Source of the DNA: Cheiracanthium punctorium
Lineage: Eukaryota; Arthropoda; Arachnida; Araneae; Cheiracanthiidae
Reading direction: 5' to 3'
DNA: 64,000 bases
Assembly (NCBI GenBank): GCA_038373885.1
Contig: JAWZYV010014451.1
Span: 992,001-1,056,000 of the forward strand
The position numbers and the translations under genes are program-made. The notes under the pieces were generated by a model, which worked only from the letters and a program-made list of their open reading frames with translations, had not been told where the DNA came from and ran no database searches. Below, piece after piece: positions 55,790-64,000 of the stretch. Every line of letters starts with the position of its first letter. The first letter of the stretch is position 1.

Positions 55790-57600
55790 TTTTGCACCCT
55801 TATAAAATGGAGACTAGAATAGTTTTTAATTTGTGAGCAGTCTAGATTACTAAACTGCGATTTTGCTCTTGATACATAGGATTTATTGATATCATGAAGA
55901 TTATGTTCATAAAAATAGTCTCAGTACATTTGGGGTATGCTGTTATAACATAAACTGAACAACTTGAAGAACCTGTCACAGACAATATCAAATTCCTCTT
56001 ACATTTTTTTTCCTATTTGAGTTGTTACATCTGGAGCATTTTTACAATGATTTTGTACAGCAATACGGAGTTGTTGTTGTTGTTGTTGTATTTTGAACAT
56101 TATTTTCGGATTTGTATGCTTACATTCAAGTACCCTCTTAAAAATACTGGTCATATAAAGTGAGCAATACAGAGAAAGGTAATTTAAAAAGCCAGGGGAT
56201 TGAGGGGAAATCCAACCCGAGAGCCTAAACTTATGCGACTGTCTTTGAGGGTAACACACACTTAACCTCCAAAACGACACCCTAATACTTAGATTCATAA
56301 CTGGACATGTGATAGGGATACACACTGGAAGCTAGTAGTAAACTATCGTTTTCCGAATGTAGTGCAAGGAGATCCCCATGTAAACGGAAATCATTCATTG
56401 GCATAAATTGCGAAAATGAGGTATATATAATTCCAGCACACGTTTTGTAACAACCTATTTCGAAAGGATTCTTACGATTTCAACAAACTGCTATTTAAAT
56501 ATATTCTTTACTTCTACATGGCAGTATAATATTTATAAAAGAATTACAATCCTGAAACTTTAATTTCTTAATTAAATTTCTCAAAATCACACTCTCACGT
56601 TGCTTGCACTAAACGCAACATGACATAAAAAAGAGCAAATAGATATGAATAGCTTTTCATTGGATCAATCCATACATTAAACTTTGTAATACATCCTCGC
56701 ACCCTTCATTAAAAAACAAGTAAATAAATAAATAATGGTGTAAAATTCAGCAAAACGCCATATAAAGCACTTTTTTCTTGAATGTCTTTCAAACAGTTTT
56801 CATTCCTCATTTTTTTATGCCCATAAAAAATCGTCTACATTATTTTAATGCCTCTTTATGAGAATTTTGTGAAGCGAGTAATATTTAACCCACTTATTCA
56901 GCACTAAAATTTTCCACGTTTAAGGAGAGCAAGCACTTTTTTCTGTTCATCTGTAAAGAATTGAGAGTATAAATATAAGATAAAAAACCAGCTGATTCAT
57001 AGTTTTTTCTGGAACATAGATTTAATGAAAAGTGTATAATGGGATGAAAGCCCCACTTACTATCCTTAATTACAGGAACAAGATAGTGTTTTCAATTTTA
57101 GATTCTTAATTTTTGTTTTTACTTGACATGAGTTCTATTTATTTGGAGTAATGATATTTACTTATTGAAAACAGGTATTTAGTATTAACTGGCAGATTGA
57201 CTTTTAACGATACATTTTATGTCAAAACTTTTAAATTAATAAAATATTTGATGATAAATAATTATTTCTGCATTAATCCCAAATGTTTTTAGTTGTCGTT
57301 TATAATAGGATATCTGAAAACTTTCTACTCAATCCCTCCTCCAAAGAATAAAGATCAATTATTTTTTATCTGTTTGCACAAAAACAAAGTATTGTGTAAA
57401 TGTGTGCAATATTTGTAACCAGAGATCAATGTGACATCTGTGTTGACTTCAGATATGTATGCATTAGAAAAGGAAAATTTGTGTCTTTTAATTATTATAC
57501 ATAAAAAAATTCAAAGTTTAGTGTAATCAGATCCAATGATTTAAAAGCACTAAAATGTTACTATTTTGTAATGATAATAATTAAATTTTATTATTTTTTT
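55790..57600. other. AT-rich non-coding DNA with a (GTT)n tract
   Basis: GTTGTTGTTGTTGTTGTTG occurs at about 56067-56089, resembling the (AAC)n tails of the LINE fragments further on, but no LINE sequence is attached that I can recognise. Nothing else seen. Confidence 0.45.
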
Positions 57601-57604
57601 AACA

Positions 57605-57817
57605 GGGGGGCACTTGCCGATTAAGCATTGTCCACTACAATTTCCCGAAGGCTATTTAACCATTGCCTTTGTGGCCATTTTATTATGGGGGCACCCAGTA
57701 GGAAGCCAGTGGTACCCCCTATGAAGGGAGTAACAACATCCATGCCCGAGCCGGGATTAAAACCCGTACCCAATTCGTGATAGAATGGTTCTTAAGCCAC
57801 TACACCACCTGGGAGGC
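57605..57817 (-). repeat. tRNA-derived SINE (family B), copy 2
   Basis: On the minus strand the head reads CCTCCCAGGTGGTGTAGTGG, then GAACCATTCTATCACG and a decayed B box GGTTTTAATCC (57754-57764), with a body containing AGGGGGTACC, TACTGGGTGCCCC, AAAATGGCC and AATGCTTAATCGGCAAGTG. Each block has a counterpart in 33027-33275 in the same order. Two B-box mutations make it unlikely to be transcribed. Confidence 0.82.
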
Positions 57818-57819
57818 TG

Positions 57820-59050
57820 ATTAAATTTTATTAAGTTGAACACACAATAGGCAAGATCATGACAGAGACACATAATGCAATTATACAAGTTGATATATTG
57901 AAGAAGAAACTGCGTATGCTTAAAGACACATGCCGTAAAATACGGCAAAAGCACCAAGAATTGCACCAGAATATTCAATTAAATTAGGAAAAATTTGACA
58001 AGCCAACTTCTTCTTCCGTTTCTAATCTTGCGTTTTCCATTAAGCCATGCATATTTGAAGCTAAAATTCATCAAAATATTTCAATTAATGAAAAGTGTCG
58101 GTGTCAGTATTTCTTTATTCTTCCTCTAAAGAATGAGCAAAATGAGAAAATATTTAGATGATTCACTGAATCGAATAATCTTAAAAGCTTGTTCTGAGTT
58201 CTGTCGATTTGTTGCAAGGAATTTTTTTCCTTAATGAACTGTTTGCTGGTGTTTTTAGAAATGAAATTGAAATTTAAACTGTTAAATAGTAAGATAATGA
58301 ACAGCAATTAACACAATACTCGTTCAGTTGCACTTTCTGGACGGTATACGGTATGTTCATATATTGTTATCATTACATAACTATGATCAGGAATTACATG
58401 GAAATGGTTCTTTTAAGAAAATTATTTCGGAATATTAATTTTTTTTTATGTAAATGCTGATAATGCTCCAGTAATTATTCTAGCATGAATGTTTTGAAGT
58501 CATTTGAGTTCCTAAACTGAAAATTCAAAATGTATATATTTTTTTTCTAAAATGTATCTTTTATTCTCTTTCGAGTTGTTTTAATAAAACAGCTTGGGTA
58601 AAATCCAACATTAAACATCACTAATATTATTGTTTGAAGAAGTTCTTACAAAAACTCTTTTAACGGGCATTTTTAATATAACCACAGTACTTTCCGGAAG
58701 TAAAGATTAATACATCTTCTGAGACAAAAGGAACACTTTCCGGAATCATTCTTTTGTCAAAATTTTCATTTCTCTTTCAAAGAAAACAAAATCCGTTTGA
58801 CATTCGCAATTCAAAGAGACATTTCATCAGTTAACAATCTCTGGAAACAAAATGCAATGCAGTTTGCAATATTGTAGCTATGGAAAGGCATTTGAATAAT
58901 AACTTCTCTGGGGAAAAAAAGAATAAAATATGAAAGTTTCTATTTAAATTGAAAAAAGCGACTTCAACGTTTTCGTTTTTGCTAAATGTGGAATAGTTCG
59001 AAATATATTTAAAGTACCATTGTTTTAGGAAGTCTTGTACCTTTCATATT
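57820..59050. other. AT-rich non-coding DNA
   Basis: No gene recognised. The part around 58828-58985 shares several phrases with 61845-61995 (TTCATCA, CTTGGAAACATAATG/CTGGAAACAAAATG, GAACTTTTCTATTTAAA-like), suggesting two very old copies of one repeat. Confidence 0.4.
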
Positions 59051-59149
59051 TGGTGTGTTTGTTAACCCTTTGCGGCCGTTTTAAGTTTGAGTATCAGTGT
59101 CGTACTCGTCAGAATTAATTTCACGAAGTTAGCAATTTTTGCGGTAGGT

Positions 59150-59890
59150 CTTCGTTCTGCATGACAGCAAGCAGCTTTCGCAATGTATTTCAAAAGATCT
59201 GTAAAACAAAGATTTATTTAACCAATTCAATCCATTACAATCATCCAGGAACTTGAATTTACTACTTTTTTTGAATTTATAAAATCAGGTTTTTGCCTAT
59301 TGAAATACATTACGAGAGTTATCATTCAGAAACGGGACCTGTCACAAAGAAAAACTAAGTTTATAGAAATGCTTGGGAGTGGTTAAGAACAGATATGGCA
59401 GTATGATTGTGACAGCAAGCCACTTTCATAATGTATTTCAAAAGATCTGCAAAATCAAAGTCGAAGGTATACTTAACCAATCCAATCCATTACAAACATC
59501 CAACAACTTGAACTGAATGCTTTTTTGAGTGTTGAAAATCGGGTTTTGCCTGTTTGATATATATTATGAGAATCAAAAACTCTCACGCGAAAAGGGTACA
59601 TGTCGCAGAGAAGTTAAGTTTGCCGAAATGCTCTGTGGTGATTGAGAACAGATGTACGACAGGTCCTCCTTCGGCGTGACAGCAGGCCACTTTCGTAATG
59701 TATCAAAGTAAAATCAACGTTGAAGATCTACTTAACCAATTCAATTCATTGCAATCATCCAACAACTTGAAGTGAATACATTTTTCGAATGTTGAAAATC
59801 GGGTTTTGGCCTACTGAAATGCATTACGATAGCTTAAAGCTGTCACGCAGAAATGAGACTTGTAGCAGAGAGGCAACATCTCAGATCATT
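59150..59890 (+). repeat. Tandem array, period about 250-270 bp, each unit with an internal inverted repeat
   Basis: Units begin TGACAGCAAGCAGCTTTCGC-like at about 59161, 59410 and 59678. Within each, CTTTCGTAATGTATTTCA near the start is inverted as TGAAATACATTACGA about 115 bp later, with AACCAATTCAATCCATTACA, ATCCAACAACTTGAA and GAAAATCGGGTTTTGCCT between them, then AAGCTGTCACGC-like sequence. Identity is moderate to high. Non-coding. Confidence 0.85.
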
Positions 59891-60275
59891 TTGACAGTTG
59901 TCGCCGTTTGAATTTCAAAATCCGCCCTAACACAACGAATTTTCTTGAATACCAAATAAATTAGAATAAATGCGGATTTGTAATTTTCTTAACATCTTTA
60001 AAATTTATTATACTAAATATAAATCAATACTATGTGTCTAATTTATCAACAATCAACTTACTGCAGCCAGAAACGGTAGAGAAAATTATAGAATATGCAG
60101 GGAGGTAAATATTTATATTTGTCTTTAAACTCATACTATGTTCCTAAATAGTTGCTTCTAATTTTTACCTTAATAGACGGAAATAATAAATAAAGAAAGA
60201 AGATATTGTACTACCACAACTTTCATTTCATAAATCGACACAATAAACATAATTTCCGAACTAACAAAAATTGAG
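59891..60275. other. AT-rich non-coding DNA
   Basis: Nothing recognised. Confidence 0.4.
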
Positions 60276-60277
60276 AT

Positions 60278-60380
60278 TGTTGTTGTTGTTGTTGATCTGG
60301 GCCCCGAGTTGGGGTTACGGAGCTTCTGGCTGATAGATCTCTGCCCGGCCTTATGCCTATATCCTTGGTATGACAAAATT
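60278..60380 (-). mobile_element. 3' end of a LINE (or LINE-tailed SINE) with (AAC)n tail
   Basis: On the minus strand, a GC-richer 80-bp segment (GGCCGGGCAGAGATCTATCA, CCAGAAGCTCCGTAACCCCA) ends in AACAACAACAACAACAAC. The same tail closes the LINE fragment at 60648. It is heavily 5'-truncated, as target-primed reverse transcription often leaves. Confidence 0.6.
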
Positions 60381-60647
60381 TAGGTACTTTTACCAGTTTT
60401 CATCAAAAACACATACAACAACTTATCTCCAAAATGGCTTTATAGGTAACAAAATTGGCTTTCTCTTACACTCATGGCATTGACGTGTAATTTAATGTCA
60501 TGAATTCAAATTTTAAATGAGCACCAAAGAAAATTTGAAAGCTCTTACGCAAAAATTAAGTGCAGCGAAAAATACAGCATTCGATCATGAGATTCTTCAC
60601 GTTAAGAAAACAGCATCCTTGTAAAATACTGAGAAATGGCCTTGCTT

Positions 60648-61590
60648 CTGTTGTTGTTGTTGTTGTTGTTACTAATCTCGGAATCATCTAGAAGGGCTAG
60701 ACAATACCCAAGAATCAAAAAAACGTCTGAAAAGTCTAAGAACAGTTGAGGGTCCCCCAGGACTTTGTTAAAACTCCAACAAGCCAAAATATCGCCAGGG
60801 TAGGCATGTTTGCTGAACACCAATGGCACTCAGAGTAAGTTTTTTGACCCTACTGAAAAGTGAGGGCTCTAGTATGGCTACTCAAGAAGCGCGAGAAAAA
60901 AGTTTGGCAGAATCTGGGTCTAAGCTGGAAAGACCCACCCGGATTTTTTGAGAAACAGCATGAATGGTTGGGATGGGGTTTTCGAAAGCTTGTTCAATTC
61001 TATTTTTGCCAGGGAAAAAATCTCGCTAAAAGTGAGCTTCCCACAATGACTCACACAAACTTCAGCAGCGATCCTGGCCAAGGACTCGACTTTTTCATAA
61101 CCTTCATCCCCAACATGTGAAGGGATCCACTGAAAATGTGTGGTGCGGCTGGGTAAAAGTCTGTCAAATAGATTTAAAATGTCCAGGTTAGTCTGGTCAC
61201 CAACAATACCCCAGTTACAGAGTTCTGAATTGAAGCGCGAGTGTCAGTTAAAATCCAGACGTCTTGGAAATGATCCTCCACCTGAACTACGTACTGCGAG
61301 TCCCTTCTGATGGCAATAAGCTCTGATCCAAAAACTGAACAAAAATTGGGGTTTATGATCTTTAGCTGCATAGCACCGGTAGGAGTAAGAATGTAACTCC
61401 ACTACCAGAAATTCCTTCTGCACCTCTGATACCATCATATAAATATTTAAAGAAGATCGAGGAATACTATTAATAGTCTCCATAGCCAGAGTTCTGATGT
61501 GGGCAGGAATCTCAGAGTTTTTCGTCACACTGGTCAAAAGTTTGTCGTGGACGTGAGTCCCATCAAGTTCCAGGTCGGCGACCTTACTTT
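60648..61590 (-). mobile_element. 5'-truncated LINE with RNase H domain and (AAC)n tail
   Basis: The minus strand from about 61590 runs through a connector (DLELDGTHVHDKLLTSVTKN), an RNase H domain and a 3' untranslated region to an (AAC)n tail at 60650-60670. LINEs of the Jockey/I/R1 group can carry such a C-terminal RNase H after the reverse transcriptase, which is missing here. The flanking unit was not traced. Confidence 0.75.
60850..61480 (-). pseudogene. LINE RNase H domain, broken
   Basis: Motifs in order: YDGIRGAEGISGSGV (first catalytic Asp), VFGSELIAI (catalytic Glu), WILTDTRASIQN (second Asp) and HFQWIPSHVG. The final acidic motif, normally GNE.AD.LAK, reads GYEKVESLAR, so the last Asp is Glu. 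The frame shifts at least twice and has stops. Beyond it the tail HCGKLTFSEIFSLAKIELNKL fits the same family. Confidence 0.75.
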
Positions 61591-62276
61591 TTGTAAGTTT
61601 ATCCTATTTTATGTTATTTTGAAGAAATATCTTACGCGAAATTCAATTTTAAACATATTATACTTGAAGTTATTGTTAATTTTATCCAGTATTTCTAGTG
61701 ATACTGCAGAAATTTAACAAGTACTTTATCATGGCTGAAATACTATAGAAAGTAGCAGTTTTCAGAATATTTCTTTAATCATTTCTTTATTTACCTCGCA
61801 GGAAGAAATAAAAATAAGCTAGATATCCACATTCCTAAAAATGCACTTCATCAACGAACAATTCTTGGAAACATAATGCGAAGGAATTTGCAAAGTATAG
61901 AATTTTACCTTCTTGGAAGGAGAAAAATGAAGTAAAGTATGAACTTTTCTATTTAAAGGGAAATGATACCTCAATATTTTGTATTTGCGAAGTGAAGAAA
62001 AGATGGTACAACATTGATGGTACAACCTATTATTATACAGTATTAATAAATAAATTTGCCTATTCAGGGCTGCGTTTAGTGATAATATTTTATCATAATT
62101 CTACCAAATTTGCCGAAGACAATGAGGTTATCGGAGACATATTTATGTGGCAAAATAAATAAATAAAATAACTATCAAAAGTTTGTGATTCATGTTATTT
62201 TGATGTTTACAAAACAGTCCAATGCAGTAAAAATTTCTAATTTTATAAGATTTTTTCATTTTAATGCATCTTGAAC
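61591..62276. other. AT-rich non-coding DNA
   Basis: No gene recognised; 61845-61995 is the partner of the faint repeat at 58828-58985. Confidence 0.4.
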
Positions 62277-62320
62277 ATGGCCACTTTTGGAAAAAACACT
62301 CAAAATACTGGTGTTTAACA

Positions 62321-62586
62321 ATAAAGTAAATAAAAAACTTTGTAAAAAACACACATAAGATGTTATAGGTAAGAGGATACGCACGTTTAAACCAAAAATT
62401 GTTTTGGCCTTCGTCAGTCCAAGCCCTTCGTTGCAAGCAACACAGGGATCTCTAACGTTCCCTGTGTTGCTTGCAACGAAGGGCTTGAACTGACGAAGGC
62501 CAAAACAATTTTTGGTTGAAACGTGCGTATCCTCTTACCTATAACATCTTATGTGTGTTTTTTACAAAGTTTTTTATTTACTTTAT
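62321..62586. repeat. Near-perfect palindrome with 128-bp arms
   Basis: The left arm 62321-62448 and right arm 62459-62586 are reverse complements with two mismatches and no indel, around a 10-base loop (TCTCTAACGT). The arms contain CCTTCGTTGCAAGCAACACA and ATACGCACGTTTAAACC. ATGGCCACTTTT occurs at 62277-62288, 32 bp before the palindrome, and again at 62585-62596 at its right edge. No TA or other target duplication, and no coding content beyond a chance frame. A transcript across it would fold into a hairpin of about 128 bp. Confidence 0.95.
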
Positions 62587-62596
62587 GGCCACTTTT

Positions 62597-64000
62597 ATTC
62601 ACAGTGGCCGTCTGAAATCACAGAATTTCATGTTCCTCCGCTAATCGCATTGAATAAGGCTCTGTTCATCAACGCTCTTCCACTCTTCGTTGTTCCTTAA
62701 AACTTCCCTATCATTTTTCTTAGCCCCATATCTGTCATTGAGTCTTTTTAAGTTCCATTTAGCAATTTCAGACCAGGTGTCTACAACTGGGGACACAGAT
62801 TTTGAAAGAAACCGTTTTCTGTATTTTACGGGAATTTAGTTATAATGATTTTTAATTTTATTTATTGTATTCGAAATTTAATCTGTATTATTATAAAAAT
62901 ATTCACATATATCTATTGGGAAGAAATTATTCAGTCAGGTCTGAAAATGTTGAAGTCCGATAATGACACAAGCTGCCATCACAGCATTGCCGTTTTGGTA
63001 AGAGTGTACAAGTAACATACCATTTATAAGTAAAAACTATTTGGTTTACTCTATGTTTCGAAGTCAACAACAAAAGTTTGAATGCTATTCCTAGAAAATT
63101 ACTTCTAATCAGCATAATTGTTGTATATGCAGAAAATCTAACCATTAATTGCTTCTTCTAACCATAATTAATTTCTAGCATTTCTTTTAAAAAATGCCTA
63201 TAAAAGAAAGAACAAATTAAAACACGTCTCAATTCCCTTTCTTTAAAAAAAATGTTTAATTTTGCGTTTTTCTTTAAGTACTTTTACCTAAAAGTGAATT
63301 CTTCATCTCAAAGGATTAAATTGAGCATTCGCGTGAATAAAATGTTACGTTGAGCTTAATTTCTTTTTAATTTGGTAGCATATTAAATTTCTTCTGCATT
63401 CATTTTACGCGCTACAGCAATATGCTTGCAGTTTCATAACCCACAAAACACATGTATTCCAAAGACTAATGACTTTCCAGATTAGCTAATTATTTTTGTT
63501 CTAATGTGTTATGCAGCTTTGTGTCTGCAGGAAGGGTTTAGAAATGACTGCAATTTTCGTGCTATAAAGGATCACTAAAAGGGCAACTTACTTCGTCACT
63601 CAGTTTTGAATCCAGCTCTTATTTAAGCACAAAGTAGTGCGTGGCTTGATGAAATGCATTAGTTGATTGCGAAATGAAAGCAGAATGTCCTCGGAAATTC
63701 TTTCAGAGTGGGCAAACATTTCCTTTTAATGCCGGACTAATTATTTACCGTAAAATTGTTATAACACATTTGAAAAGATTATGTGATAACTACTTTTATA
63801 AAGGGCGTATATTGTAACCTTAATGGGTTGTAATGTCTTTAGATTTATTATAAAGGTTTGACTTAATTTTGCAGGAGCGTATCCAGAAAGAAATTTCTGT
63901 AAGGACCATGGAGATGGAAAAAAATTGAATTTCTTACAGGAAAGCTTGATTATTAAGACCCAGTCAACAAAGATTCAAATTTCGGAAAAACTCATGCCCC
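62597..64000. other. Non-coding DNA
   Basis: No gene or element recognised. 63380-63720 is less AT-biased and non-repetitive, with TAGCTAATTA and TGACTTTCC-type motifs, but no case can be made for function. Confidence 0.45.

Noticed and set aside
55999..56325. 108-codon minus-strand frame with a poly-Gln run
   Set aside because: The Gln run is only the (GTT)n microsatellite read in one frame; the rest has no known motif.
59064..59090. TTAACCCTTTGCGGCCG as the left end of a piggyBac element
   Set aside because: It looks like a piggyBac terminus next to TTAA, but no matching inverted end was found downstream in the window.

Overview
This is AT-rich, gene-poor eukaryotic DNA made up largely of decayed transposable elements. 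I could not identify a single host gene exon, rRNA, functional tRNA, operon or CRISPR array. The mix points to an arthropod, most likely a spider: Tc1/mariner elements, a DUF4817-type mariner-like element, Tigger/pogo, piggyBac, hAT MITEs, Helentrons with an endonuclease tail, tRNA-headed SINEs, and an RNase H-bearing LINE with an (AAC)n tail. That assignment rests on recognising repeat families from memory and was not tested by search.

Layout. 1-7.6 kb: a possible conserved non-coding block (1.2-1.7 kb), a 578-bp mariner deletion derivative (2069-2646), two old SINE copies and a 173-bp hAT MITE with 8-bp target duplications (5833-6005). 7.6-11 kb: a 1.6-kb mariner-like element with about 150-bp inverted repeats. 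It is followed by a tandem duplication of its right end, and the first copy of the duplication carries a truncated Tc1-like element at a TA that is empty in the second copy. 11.8-14.1 kb and 22.2-24.1 kb: two copies of one Helentron deletion derivative with asymmetric inverted repeats, a 3' hairpin, a decayed 78-bp coding repeat and the C-terminal half of an endonuclease domain. 14.5-18.4 kb: an inverted repeat interrupted by a Helitron with two 5' ends, which itself contains a TA-flanked MITE. 19.6-21.1 kb: an inverted coding-like repeat and a piggyBac derivative. 24.6-25.1 kb: a TIR element.

25-40.8 kb is mostly unassigned AT-rich DNA, dotted with SINEs (29.4, 32.4 and 33.0 kb), a mariner derivative (33.4-34.0 kb) and two TIR-like elements (37.1 and 38.4 kb). 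40.8-42.8 kb is a second Helentron-like non-autonomous element (HINE type) filled with about 172-bp and about 87-bp tandem repeats. 45.9-47.75 kb is a nearly full-length but dead Tigger element. 49.7-50.5 kb and 59.1-59.9 kb are three-unit arrays with periods of about 250-270 bp. 57.6 kb holds a SINE, 60.3-61.6 kb two LINE 3' ends, and 62.3-62.6 kb a near-perfect palindrome with 128-bp arms.

The sequences do not form a pathway; they record repeated transposition, nesting and recombination. The most informative items are the filled/empty-site duplication, the two Helentron copies that share one internal deletion junction, the HINE with modular tandem repeats, and the long palindrome.
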